64,000 nt of DNA from positions 248,001 to 312,000 of the forward strand of contig CAVPJQ010000005.1 of assembly GCA_963705495.1 (NCBI GenBank), given 5' to 3'. This DNA comes from DATBVX01 sp963705495 (lineage in GTDB: Bacteria; Pseudomonadota; Gammaproteobacteria; Steroidobacterales; Steroidobacteraceae). The notes under the pieces were generated by a model that had not been told where the DNA came from, made no database searches, and saw nothing but the letters and a program-made list of their open reading frames with translations. A program made the position numbers and the translations under genes. Of this stretch, positions 54,772-62,782 are shown in pieces (within the stretch, counting starts at the first letter, position 1; each line of letters starts with the position of its first letter).

Positions 54772-55212
54772 ATGCCAGTCTTTCACCAGCAAAGCCGCGC
54801 CGAGCTACGCCGCATTTACGTCGACGCGTGGCGAAAGTTTCGTAACAGCGAGCCCCTGGAGCCGCTGCACGCTGAGGTCGCGAGAGTGATTGCGGAGCAC
54901 CCGGAGTACCAGCGGTTGCTGGAAGCAGACGCGCCCGCCGTTGACGCTGAGTTTCTGCCCGCAGGCGGTGCTCAGAATCCATTCCTGCATCTGGGGCTGC
55001 ATCTTGCCATCCGGGAGCAGGTCAACACCGATCGCCCCGCTGGGATCCGTGCGCTTCATGCATCGTTGGCAGCACGGCTCGGTTCAGCGCACGAGGCCGA
55101 ACACCGAATGCTGGAGATCCTGGGTGAGATCCTGTGGGAATCGCAGCGCGCCGGAGCGCCCCCGGATGAGGCGCTCTATATCGAACGCCTTGCGAACCTC
55201 CAGCACACCTGA
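54772..55212 (+). CDS. DUF1841 family protein
   Basis: 146 aa, helical, without signal sequence. It contains RRIYVDAWRKFRNSEPLEPLHAEVARVIAEHPEYQ and NPFLHLGLHLAIREQV, typical of DUF1841, a small cytoplasmic family with no known function that is often next to nth or metG in beta- and gammaproteobacteria. Start ATG 54772, four bases after the nth stop. Final gene of the metG-rnfB-nth run. Confidence 0.88.
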   Translation: MPVFHQQSRAELRRIYVDAWRKFRNSEPLEPLHAEVARVIAEHPEYQRLLEADAPAVDAEFLPAGGAQNPFLHLGLHLAIREQVNTDRPAGIRALHASLAARLGSAHEAEHRMLEILGEILWESQRAGAPPDEALYIERLANLQHT

Positions 55213-55231
55213 CGCGAACCGAGGTCGCGGC

Positions 55232-55882
55232 TCAGCTGGTCCTGCGTTCGCTGCGGGCCAGGTTGCGCACACTGCCATCGACGCGGCGTACGATCCCCAC
55301 GACGACACCCTCGATGATCATCGGTTGCGCCTTGAGATCGACACGGATCGGCTGGAAGTCTGCATTCTCGGGCATCAGCCAGACAATTGATCCTTCCTGC
55401 CGGTAACGCTTGACCGTCACCTCGTTTTCCAGGCGCGCAACCACGATCTGCCGATTGCGCACTTCTGTCGTGCGGTGCACCGCCACCAAGTCTCCGTCGA
55501 AGATCCCTACATCGCGCATGCTCATGCCACTGACCTTGAGCAGGTAATGGGGACGCGGCTGGAACAGCTGCGGATCGATCTGGAATCGTCCCTCAATGTG
55601 TTCTTCGGCCAGGATCGGTCGCCCCGCCGCCACCCTGCCGATCAAGGGAAGACCGATCTGCTCGCGCAGGTAGTCCTTGAGCTGGATGCCGCGCGAGGCA
55701 CCGGGAATCAACTCGATGACTCCCTTGCGCTGCAATGCGCGTAGATGCTCTTCCGCTGCGTTAGCCGACTTGAATCCCAGCTCACGCGCAATCTCTGCAC
55801 GAGTCGGTGGCATGCCGTTGTCGACGATCCGCGTCTGGATGAGACGCAGAATCTGTGTCTGTCGCGGAGTCAGATCGGACAT
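55232..55882 (-). CDS. lexA: LexA repressor
   Basis: 216 aa from ATG 55882. A winged helix-turn-helix (GMPPTRAEIARELGFKSANAAEEHLRAL) is followed by the self-cleavage site (VAAGRP, Ala-Gly), the catalytic Ser (KVSGMSM) and Lys (VTVKRYRQ). RecA filaments trigger its self-cleavage and open the SOS response. A matching box lies upstream, so it represses itself. An extension to 55900 is possible but not needed. Confidence 0.97.
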   Translation of the reverse strand: MSDLTPRQTQILRLIQTRIVDNGMPPTRAEIARELGFKSANAAEEHLRALQRKGVIELIPGASRGIQLKDYLREQIGLPLIGRVAAGRPILAEEHIEGRFQIDPQLFQPRPHYLLKVSGMSMRDVGIFDGDLVAVHRTTEVRNRQIVVARLENEVTVKRYRQEGSIVWLMPENADFQPIRVDLKAQPMIIEGVVVGIVRRVDGSVRNLARSERRTS

Positions 55883-55909
55883 GGAGCCACTCGCAGGCAA
55901 TTCGCCGGC

Positions 55910-55925
55910 CTGTGATTATATACAG
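55910..55925 (-). promoter_or_regulatory. LexA (SOS) box upstream of lexA
   Basis: CTGTGATTATATACAG fits the CTG-N10-CAG consensus of gammaproteobacterial LexA with an AT-rich core, placed 28 bases upstream of the lexA start, as expected for autoregulation. The site could also touch genes on the other strand, but none starts near. Confidence 0.85.
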
Positions 55926-56365
55926 TTGAGCGCAGCGCGCAAATCTAAAGAGAGACCGCCTGCCTCGGCGCCCACGGACCATCGGCCCTTCTGCTCGGTT
56001 CATACAAGGTGCGGACCAACGGCGAGGTGCCAGGTCGTGTGCAGCGAGTCCGCCATGCCGCTCGCGCTGCTCTTGAGAACCGGCGGTTTCACGACCTGGC
56101 GTGATGACACGCGAGCCTATGCGCCAAAAGGGCGCGCTGCTCATGCGTGGATGCGGCCTGCGAGACCGCGTGGTAGAAATTGCGCGCTGTCAACACTTGT
56201 CGCTGCAGTACGACAAGCACGCAAGTACTATTGCATCGGAAGCGCAAACATGTTCACTTATGCGCCGTTCCGGTTCGGCTCGCGCGTGGGCTTCGGCCCG
56301 TGGTTTGAGCTGAAGTGTTGGACTTCGGGCTACCCGAGAAACTCACGAACGAAAAGGGGAATACC
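55926..56365. other. 440-base gap between lexA and the Lpp-like gene
   Basis: No convincing gene is seen; frames through it are Arg/Ala-rich and lack a ribosome site. A perfect inverted repeat (CTTGTCG, 56196-56202, with CGACAAG, 56211-56217, separated by eight bases) could be an operator. AAGGGGA before ATG 56366 serves the following gene. No small RNA promoter-terminator pair is evident. Confidence 0.5.
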
Positions 56366-56683
56366 ATGAAGAGTGGAATGATGCTTAAGGCTTCGACTGC
56401 GGTGCTGTGTCTGGGAATGATGGCTGCGTGCACAGACCTCAAGCCGATTCAGGCGCAGATCGACGAGCTGAAGTCACAAGTCGCGAAAGTTGGCGCAGAC
56501 GCGACATCGGCCAAGGATACGGCGAACGCAGCCGCGAGCGCAGCTTCTGCGGCGCAGTCGGCTGCGAACGGCGCGCAGAGCACTGCGAACCAGGCGCTCT
56601 CGGCAGCTCAGGCCAGCCAGTCCTGCTGTGACGCGACCAACGAGAAGATCGATCGCATGTTCAAGAAGTCGATGTCGAAGTAA
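56366..56683 (+). CDS. Lpp-like alanine-rich outer-membrane lipoprotein
   Basis: 105 aa. A lipoprotein signal (CLGMMAACTDLK, lipobox AAC) is followed by an Ala-rich helix with heptad spacing (IDELKSQVAKV, then repeated SAAQSA/NAAAS units), as in Braun lipoprotein and OprI. The end DRMFKKSMSK finishes in Lys, the residue used for covalent attachment to peptidoglycan. Two adjacent Cys residues (SQSCCDATNEK) near the end are unusual for Lpp. A strong terminator follows. An L,D-transpeptidase, the enzyme class that makes this link, is encoded convergently next door. Confidence 0.85.
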   Translation: MKSGMMLKASTAVLCLGMMAACTDLKPIQAQIDELKSQVAKVGADATSAKDTANAAASAASAAQSAANGAQSTANQALSAAQASQSCCDATNEKIDRMFKKSMSK

Positions 56684-56702
56684 TCGACACCGGCCGAATC
56701 CG

Positions 56703-56739
56703 GCGCCGCGGTGCTCTTGGGCCCGCGGCGCTTTTTTTT
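56703..56739 (+). terminator. Rho-independent terminator after the Lpp-like gene
   Basis: GCGCCGCGG (56703-56711) and its exact complement CCGCGGCGC (56723-56731) form a nine-pair stem, followed by eight T (56732-56739). It ends the Lpp-like transcript on the plus strand. Confidence 0.93.
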
Positions 56740-56754
56740 GCGCCGTTCGGGCGG

Positions 56755-57720
56755 CTATTCCGATGCGCTGGTCGCGCGCGCTTCCAGGCCGAGGGGGAGC
56801 GAAACCGCGACCGGCTTGCCGCGCGCCTCTGTCAGGGTCCGCTCGGCGAGCGGCCAGTTGATCCGAATGGACCGACTGCGAGTCGCGGCCACCAGGATTC
56901 GCGTGAGCTGAGTGAGGTCGACCGCAGGCACCCCACTGTTCTCAAGGGGTGGGTGCACCTCCAGGTACAGCACACCGTTAACCCAGCCGGTCTTCACAGG
57001 CTCATTGATGATGCGGACCCTGGTTCCGACGCCAACCATGCGAAACAGCGACTCGATGTCCTCCGGGTACATGCGAATGCACCCGTGCGTGACCTGCATG
57101 CCGACGCCGACCGGCTTGTTCGTGCCATGGATCAGGTACGCACCGCCCGGAATGCCCAAGCGCATTGCATAGTCGCCGAGAGGATTATCCGGACCGGGAG
57201 GAATCGCCTCCGGGATCGGATCACCGTCCTCTTCGTGCTGCTTGCGAATCGAGGCGGGTGGATACCAGGTCGGCTGCTTGACCTTCGCCACGATCTGAGT
57301 GACTCCTATCGGGGTGCGCCAATCCATCTGGCCCACGCTGATCGGATGGGTGATCAGCTCAGCGGGCTCGTTGCGGGTCCGGCGCGGGAAATAGTAGAGC
57401 CGATGATCGGCGAGGTTGATGACGATGCCCTCGCGCGGACCGGGCGGCAGGATATGCTGCGTGGGTAGGCTGATGGGCGTGCCCTCACCGGGCACCCAGG
57501 GGTCGGTTCCGGGATTCGCCAGGGCGATTTCCTCGTAACCCAGGCCGTAGCGGCGTGCTATTTCGGGCAGCGTGTCCTCGAACTGCGCTACCGTGTTCTC
57601 TTCCAGGCCGATGAGATCCACGCCGGCCGGCGGCATCTGAAACATCTCCGCCTGCGCCGCAACAGCAGCCAGCCCCAGAAAACCCGCGGTCCAAAGCGCC
57701 ACTGAGCGTGTGCAGTCCAT
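56755..57720 (-). CDS. L,D-transpeptidase (YkuD/ErfK family)
   Basis: 321 aa from ATG 57720 (an ATG nine bases upstream is also open). Signal peptide (VALWTAGFLGLAAVAAQAE), a LysM-like segment (TLPEIARRYGLGYEEIALANPGTDP), then the YkuD domain with YLIHGTNKPVGVG and the catalytic Cys in THGCIRMYP. Such enzymes attach lipoproteins to peptidoglycan or make 3-3 crosslinks. The domain order is that of the ErfK/YbiS/YcfS/YnhG group that anchors Lpp in E. coli. Convergent with the Lpp-like gene. Confidence 0.93.
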   Translation of the reverse strand: MDCTRSVALWTAGFLGLAAVAAQAEMFQMPPAGVDLIGLEENTVAQFEDTLPEIARRYGLGYEEIALANPGTDPWVPGEGTPISLPTQHILPPGPREGIVINLADHRLYYFPRRTRNEPAELITHPISVGQMDWRTPIGVTQIVAKVKQPTWYPPASIRKQHEEDGDPIPEAIPPGPDNPLGDYAMRLGIPGGAYLIHGTNKPVGVGMQVTHGCIRMYPEDIESLFRMVGVGTRVRIINEPVKTGWVNGVLYLEVHPPLENSGVPAVDLTQLTRILVAATRSRSIRINWPLAERTLTEARGKPVAVSLPLGLEARATSASE

Positions 57721-57815
57721 TGGTCTCATTCTAGGCCAGGAATGTGATCAGTCTCACGCCGTCCCAGAGCCCCGGTCGCCTAGAGTGCCCCCAGCCAATA
57801 AGAACAGCCGACTTC

Positions 57816-58001
57816 ATGAACTCCGTTCCGCAGGCCACCGAAGACGAGAAGGATGAGAGCGAACGCCCAAAGGGCTGGGACGCCTATAGCGTCTGGAGCG
57901 AACGCGTGAACCAGCCTCCCGACCGCGCCGCGGTAGCTTCGGCACAGGGCTGGGACCCGTACTTCGTCTGGTTGAGCCGCGTCCGCAAGTCCGATCAATA
58001 G
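57816..58001 (+). CDS. Small protein with a duplicated GWDxYxVWxxRV motif
   Basis: 61 aa, acidic at the N-terminus. It has two copies of one unit: GWDAYSVWSERVNQ and GWDPYFVWLSRVRK, about 26 residues apart. No signal or membrane segment; I do not recognise the family. The 3' end overlaps the convergent fabH stop by seven bases. Start ATG 57816 is chosen because the frame upstream is unlike protein. The repeated aromatic motif is the best evidence that it is real. Confidence 0.6.
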   Translation: MNSVPQATEDEKDESERPKGWDAYSVWSERVNQPPDRAAVASAQGWDPYFVWLSRVRKSDQ

Positions 58002-58963
58002 CGCACCATGGCGGCGCCCCAGGTAAAGCCGCCGCCGAACGCTTCCAGCAACAGCAGGTCGCCCCGCTTGATGCGCCCGTCGCGCACACCGACGTCGAGT
58101 GCCAGCGGCACCGAGCCGGCCGACGTATTGCCGTGGTCCTGCACCGTGACGATCACCCGTTCCATGGGCATGTCGAGCTTCCTCGCGGTCGCCTGGATGA
58201 TGCGCATGTTCGCCTGGTGAGGGACCAGCCAGTCGACGGCGGACTTGTCGAGCTTGTTGGCCTCCAGCGCCTCTTCGACGATGCGGCCGAGCGTGTTCAC
58301 AGCGACCTTGAAGACTTCATTGCCCTTCATATGCACGCCGAAGGTCCCCGGTGGCCCTTGTGGCCAGCCCTTGGAGACGCCGCCTGGATAGTAGAGCAGG
58401 TCCTGATAGGCGCCATCTGCGTGTATGTGCGTCGAGATGATCCCCGCTTCGCTCGATGGCTTCAGCACGACGGCGCCAGCCCCGTCCGCAAACAGCACGC
58501 AGGTCTGGCGGTCGTTCCAATTGACGATTCGGGACAACATGTCGGCGCCGATGACGAGCGCGCACTTCGACTCTCCACAGCGGACGTACTTGTCGGCTAT
58601 CGACAAGGCGTAGATAAAACCGGTACATGCGGCCTCGACACTGAAAGCGGGACACCCGTGGATGCCGAGCCGCGCTTGCAGCAATACGCCGCAGTTCGGG
58701 AACACGAGGTCGGGTGTCGTCGTGCCAAATGCGATCAGGTCGATCTCTTCCGGCGCCACGCCCGCACTATGCAGAGCGGTGCGCGCGGCATGCTCTGCCA
58801 TGTCGACCGTGGTCTCGCCCTCCGCCGCGATGTGCCGGCGCTCGATGCCGGTACGAGTCCGGATCCACTCATCGGTCGTGTCAACGATCTTCTCGAGGTC
58901 GAAGTTCGTCAGGACCTTTTCGGGAAGATAGCGACCCGTCGCTTCGATTCTTGAGTAGATCAA
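57995..58963 (-). CDS. fabH: 3-oxoacyl-ACP synthase III
   Basis: 322 aa, intact. The catalytic triad is visible: Cys in VEAACTGFIYAL, His in WLVPHQANMRII and Asn in DHGNTSAGSVPLAL. It condenses acetyl-CoA with malonyl-ACP to start fatty acid synthesis. It ends in FGGGFTWGAAMVRY, the usual FabH tail. It overlaps the plsX stop by four bases, in the usual plsX-fabH order. Confidence 0.97.
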   Translation of the reverse strand: MIYSRIEATGRYLPEKVLTNFDLEKIVDTTDEWIRTRTGIERRHIAAEGETTVDMAEHAARTALHSAGVAPEEIDLIAFGTTTPDLVFPNCGVLLQARLGIHGCPAFSVEAACTGFIYALSIADKYVRCGESKCALVIGADMLSRIVNWNDRQTCVLFADGAGAVVLKPSSEAGIISTHIHADGAYQDLLYYPGGVSKGWPQGPPGTFGVHMKGNEVFKVAVNTLGRIVEEALEANKLDKSAVDWLVPHQANMRIIQATARKLDMPMERVIVTVQDHGNTSAGSVPLALDVGVRDGRIKRGDLLLLEAFGGGFTWGAAMVRY

Positions 58964-59973
58964 TGGACCTGCCTCGCCAGCTCCGCGGCGATCTGCGCGG
59001 GCACGCCGCGCTCCACTTCGGTCGCCGCGGTGAGGATCGCGTGCCGGAATGCGTATTGATCGGCGCCGCCGTGACTCTTGATGACGATACCGTTCAATCC
59101 CACCATGCTGGCCCCATTGTAACGACGCGGATCGAGCCGTGTCTTAAGCGCGCGCAGTGCTGGCCACGCCGCAGCGGCCATCACCTTGCGCGCAGCGCCC
59201 CGGGAAAACTCTTCGCGGGTGGCGCTGCCGATCATGCGCGCCAGGCCTTCCATGGTCTTGAGGGCGACGTTGCCAGTGAAACCGTCCGTCACCACGACGT
59301 CGACCTCGCCGGTAAAGATATCATCGCCCTCGACGAACCCGACGTAATTGAGCGTCGTGCCCGCCAGCAGCCGGTGCGCCTCCTGCACGAGCACATGGCC
59401 CTTGATGTCTTCCTCGCCGATATTGAGCAGCCCGACGCGCGGCCGCTCCAGCGCGTCAAGATCGGCCGCGACCACCGAGCCCATCACCCCGAACTGGCAG
59501 AGCTGCTCAGGCGTGCATGAGGCATTCGCACCCAGATCCAGCATGTGCGTATGTCCGCCGATCGCCGGGATGGCCGACATGATTGCCGGGCGATCGATGC
59601 CCGGTATCGACTTGAGCACGAAGTGCGCCGTAGCCATCAGCGCGCCGGTGTTACCGGCGCTCACGCAGGCCTGTGCCCGCCCTTCCTTGACCATGTCGAT
59701 CGCGCGACGCATCGAGGAATCCTTCTTGCGTCTCAGGGCCTCACGAGGCGCCTCGTTCATTCCGACGATCTGGGAAGCAGGCTGAACCTCGATGCGGTGC
59801 TCCTCGTGGGCGCGAAGCGTACGCAACAGGGGCTCGATGACTTCAGGCGCTCCCACGAGCACCAAACTCAGATCATCGCGCTCGCGCACCTGCTCGACGG
59901 CCGCGGGCACGCAGACCTGCGCGCCGCGATCGCCGCTCATCACGTCAACTGCGATTGTGGACGCTGCTGCCAA
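58960..59973 (-). CDS. plsX: Phosphate acyltransferase PlsX
   Basis: 337 aa from a TTG start. The family start TIAVDVMSGDRGAQ, LGANASCTPEQLCQFGVMG and VVTDGFTGNVALKTMEG are conserved. It makes acyl-phosphate from acyl-ACP for phospholipid synthesis, feeding PlsY. The ribosome site is weak, but no better start fits the family length. Between rpmF and fabH. Confidence 0.95.
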   Translation of the reverse strand: MAAASTIAVDVMSGDRGAQVCVPAAVEQVRERDDLSLVLVGAPEVIEPLLRTLRAHEEHRIEVQPASQIVGMNEAPREALRRKKDSSMRRAIDMVKEGRAQACVSAGNTGALMATAHFVLKSIPGIDRPAIMSAIPAIGGHTHMLDLGANASCTPEQLCQFGVMGSVVAADLDALERPRVGLLNIGEEDIKGHVLVQEAHRLLAGTTLNYVGFVEGDDIFTGEVDVVVTDGFTGNVALKTMEGLARMIGSATREEFSRGAARKVMAAAAWPALRALKTRLDPRRYNGASMVGLNGIVIKSHGGADQYAFRHAILTAATEVERGVPAQIAAELARQVH

Positions 59974-60029
59974 GCGCCGCGCCGTCGATTACGGTGATCG
60001 GATGAGATGCTGCGGCATGGCCGCGGCGA

Positions 60030-60221
60030 TCAGCTCTTTTCCTGATCGCCCGGGACGTCGATGACCTTGCGGCCTCGGTAGTAGCCGTCAGGAGTGATGC
60101 GATGACGCAGATGAGTTTCACCGGACTGCGGGTCTACCGACAGTGCCGGACCGCGCAGCGCGTCGTGCGAACGATGCATGCCGCGCTTGGAGGGAGTCTT
60201 TCTGCTTTTCTGAACCGCCAT
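60030..60221 (-). CDS. rpmF: Ribosomal protein L32
   Basis: 63 aa, starting MAVQKSRKTPSKRGMHRSHDAL, the standard L32 beginning. Part of the large subunit. It lacks the four-Cys zinc ribbon of some L32 forms (no Cys at all), the zinc-free type. It precedes plsX, as in E. coli. Confidence 0.97.
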   Translation of the reverse strand: MAVQKSRKTPSKRGMHRSHDALRGPALSVDPQSGETHLRHRITPDGYYRGRKVIDVPGDQEKS

Positions 60222-60239
60222 TTCGAGTCTCCAGTCAAT

Positions 60240-60737
60240 TCAATCCTTCATCAGGTCACGCAGCCCCGCGAACGGCTTGTGTCGCGGCTGATCCGCTTGC
60301 TCCTCAGGACGCGCATGGCAATCATCTGCGTCGCGATGCATCGGCGCCAACGGCAGCGCGAGCAACAATTCCTCTTCGATCAACATCGCGAGCGACACCT
60401 GCCCGCTCACAGCGATCACGGGTTCGCGCGAGCCGGCCAGGTCGGCGCTGGCCACAGCGTCCGCGACAAAGACCAGCCGGCTGTCGGTGTCGACCGGCAA
60501 AGTCATTTCTCCGAGGCAGCGCTGACAGGTTAGCGTCAGCGTCGCACTCACATGGCCCTCAGCGACGGCTAGTGCGCTCTCGCGATGGAAGCGAAACAGC
60601 CCGCGAGCCAGTCCCTCCTCGCCCCGCAGGAGTGGCCGGATGCGCTGCAGGTCCGCCAGCGCGATCTGCGCTTCGATCACCGCTTCAGCGGCGGCGAGCG
60701 CTGCGACCTCGTGCTGTTGCCCCGGGTCCGGCGACAT
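60240..60737 (-). CDS. yceD: YceD/DUF177 protein (large ribosomal RNA accumulation protein)
   Basis: 165 aa. The DUF177 pattern TLTLTCQRCLGEMTLPVDTDSRL with CXXC and the acidic LAMLIEEELLLALPLAPMH are present. YceD is linked to 23S rRNA accumulation and sits before rpmF in most Gram-negative bacteria. ATG 60737 lies only about three bases after the expected transcription start, so the mRNA may be leaderless; a GTG about 57 bases in (before IEAQIALADLQ) is the alternative start. Confidence 0.9.
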   Translation of the reverse strand: MSPDPGQQHEVAALAAAEAVIEAQIALADLQRIRPLLRGEEGLARGLFRFHRESALAVAEGHVSATLTLTCQRCLGEMTLPVDTDSRLVFVADAVASADLAGSREPVIAVSGQVSLAMLIEEELLLALPLAPMHRDADDCHARPEEQADQPRHKPFAGLRDLMKD

Positions 60738-60746
60738 GGGCGCGGT

Positions 60747-60775
60747 ATCATAGTGATGAGGCTCTCCCCTGTCAA
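60747..60775 (-). promoter_or_regulatory. Near-consensus sigma70 promoter for yceD-rpmF-plsX-fabH
   Basis: TTGACA (60775 to 60770) and TATGAT (60752 to 60747), 17 bases apart, read on the minus strand. This is the best-matching promoter in the window and fits a highly expressed ribosomal-protein operon. Confidence 0.9.
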
Positions 60776-60818
60776 AAGAATCTTAAGCGCAAATCGTTGT
60801 TTTTCCAGTACTAAACCG

Positions 60819-61400
60819 GTGCCAGCAGACCTGGTTCTAGCTTCCGCTTCCCGCTATCGCCGCGAGCTCCTTGAGCGGCTGCGCATTCCATTCGAGGTCG
60901 ATACAGCCAACATCGACGAGTCTCCCTTGCCCGCCGAAACACCGCTGGCGCTGGTGTCGCGCCTGGCGCGCGAAAAAGCCGTTCGCGTCGCCAACCGCCA
61001 TCCCACCGCCTGCGTGATCGGCGCCGATCAGATTGCGGTGTGTCGGGATGAGATCCTGGGTAAGCCGGGCAATGCGGCGCGCAACATCGCGCAATTGCAG
61101 AGTGCCAGCGGACAAACCGTGAGGTTTCTGACCGCTGTCTGCCTGGTACGTTTGCAGGGCTCGGTCTGCGAAGAGCACATTGATGCGACCGAGGTGCGCT
61201 TTCGCGAGCTCAGCGAATCTGAAGTCTCGCGCTACGTGGAGCTCGAACGCCCCTACGATTGCGCCGGCGGTTTCAAATGCGAAGGACTTGGAATCACGCT
61301 CTTCGAGCGAATCGACTCCCACGACCCGACCGCCCTGATCGGCTTGCCGCTCATCTGGCTCTCCGGCGCCCTGCGGCGCGCGGGCGTGTGCCTGCCGTAG
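60819..61400 (+). CDS. Maf-like nucleotide pyrophosphatase
   Basis: 193 aa from GTG 60819, chosen because the family begins VLASASRYRRELLERL right after it, and because an earlier ATG (60756) would lie inside the promoter of the divergent operon. Family residues: ASAS(R)YRRELL, the acidic GADQIAV, GKPGNAARNIAQLQSASGQT, YVELERPYDCAGGFKCEG. It hydrolyses non-canonical or m7G-type nucleotides (YceF class). The convergent rluC gene overlaps its end by 50 bases. Confidence 0.9.
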   Translation: MPADLVLASASRYRRELLERLRIPFEVDTANIDESPLPAETPLALVSRLAREKAVRVANRHPTACVIGADQIAVCRDEILGKPGNAARNIAQLQSASGQTVRFLTAVCLVRLQGSVCEEHIDATEVRFRELSESEVSRYVELERPYDCAGGFKCEGLGITLFERIDSHDPTALIGLPLIWLSGALRRAGVCLP

Positions 61401-62358
61401 TCAGACGATCGAGCACGCTCTTCAACTCCGCGTCGAGCGGCACACTCACGTCGAATTGCCGCTCCGTTCCCGGCCAGGTGAATGCAATCGCGATCGCGTG
61501 CAGGAACATTCTCTCGAGGCCCAACTCGCGCATTTGCTGGTTGAATTCCCGATCACCATATTTATCATCGCCGGCCACTGGATGACCCGCATGCTGCGCG
61601 TGGACGCGAATCTGGTGCGTACGCCCGGTCTTGAGGTCAACTTCGACCAACGTGGCGCGCTTGCCGTAGAACTCGACGGGCGCGAAAACACTGAGCGCTT
61701 CCTTGCCGCCCTGCTGGGCTCGAACCATGCGTTCACCGCTCTGCAGTTGGCGTGTCTTGAGGGGGGCGTCGATGCGAGCCTTGCCGTGCGGCCACTGGCC
61801 CGCGACCAGCGCCAGGTAGCGCTTCTCGACCAGGCCTTCACGCATCAACGCGTGCAGGGCTCGCAAGCTTGAGCGCCGTCTCGCCACCAGCAGGCAGCCA
61901 CTGGTCTCACGGTCCAGGCGATGCACGAGCTCGAGTGACTCGTCGGGTCTGTCGGCCCGCAGTGCCTCGATAACCCCGAAATCCAGACCGCTGCCGCCGT
62001 GCACGGCGAGTCCGGCCGGCTTGTTGATGACGAGCAGCTCCCGATCCTCGTGGACGATCGCGCTGCGAACGATGTCGAGCACGCTGCCCGGCACGCGCCG
62101 TTCCCTCGGTGCATCGACGCGCACCGGTGGGAGACGCAGGCGATCACCTGCTGCCAGCCGATACTCCGGCTTCACGCGTTTGCCGTTAACCCGTACCTCT
62201 CCCCGCCGCAGGATCCGGTACACGCGGCTGCGCGGAACCGACTTCAGCTCCCGCAGAAGGAAGTTGTCGACGCGTTGGCCCTCGTCCTCGGCAGCGATTT
62301 CGACCTGCCGTACCTGCGGGCGCGGGGGCTGAGGCCAGGTTTCGCCCTCGTTGCTCAC
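61351..62358 (-). CDS. rluC: 23S rRNA pseudouridine synthase RluC
   Basis: 335 aa from GTG 62358 with GAGAG eight bases upstream; a GTG at 62379 is also open. An S4 RNA-binding domain (RVDNFLLRELKSVPRSRVYRILRRGEVRVNGKR) precedes the catalytic domain with HRLDRETSGCLLVAR, the Asp nucleophile. RluC modifies U955, U2504 and U2580 of 23S rRNA in E. coli. Divergent from rne, as in E. coli. Confidence 0.92.
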   Translation of the reverse strand: MSNEGETWPQPPRPQVRQVEIAAEDEGQRVDNFLLRELKSVPRSRVYRILRRGEVRVNGKRVKPEYRLAAGDRLRLPPVRVDAPRERRVPGSVLDIVRSAIVHEDRELLVINKPAGLAVHGGSGLDFGVIEALRADRPDESLELVHRLDRETSGCLLVARRRSSLRALHALMREGLVEKRYLALVAGQWPHGKARIDAPLKTRQLQSGERMVRAQQGGKEALSVFAPVEFYGKRATLVEVDLKTGRTHQIRVHAQHAGHPVAGDDKYGDREFNQQMRELGLERMFLHAIAIAFTWPGTERQFDVSVPLDAELKSVLDRLTTAGTRPRAAGRRRAR

Positions 62359-62380
62359 GCGTTTGATCTCTCGTAACACA

Positions 62381-62409
62381 TTGATTTGACGGTACTGCGT
62401 TGCTATAGT
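62381..62409 (+). promoter_or_regulatory. Sigma70-type promoter of rne
   Basis: TTGATT (62381-62386) and TATAGT (62404-62409) are 17 bases apart. Transcription would begin near 62416. Confidence 0.75.
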
Positions 62410-62415
62410 GCGCGC

Positions 62416-62782
62416 CGACCTCGCTGCTGCAGCTTCCCCGGAAGGTGCGATGCGCGAGCCGAATCAGTGGCGCGAAGGCCATGTGCTTTTCGCGCCGCAT
62501 GTTAGTTGGTCCCGGGTAGCCGGGCCATCGCTTGGGTCCTGAGAGCAGAGCGCCAGAGGCGCTCGGCGTACAGCCAAGAGTTCAGGCGTGCCACAGGCGC
62601 CTCCGGTCAGGCCGGCCGGCGCCAGAAAATGCACAGGCGGGATTTGAATGAGCGTTTGCGAGTGCAGGGCACTCGCCGCTGTTCCTGTTAAATGATGTCT
62701 ATAGACGCAACACCCCACCACCGCACACCGGCATCGCCCACTCCCCGCTCCGGGGCCCCTCATCACACTCCAGCAGGGGCCA
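62416..62782 (+). other. Long 5' leader of rne, about 365 bases
   Basis: The region from the likely transcription start to ATG 62783 holds no gene. E. coli rne has a 361-base leader whose hairpins let RNase E control its own mRNA. The length here is close to that, and several GC-rich inverted segments are visible, so the same feedback is plausible. I cannot confirm the fold by eye. Confidence 0.5.
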
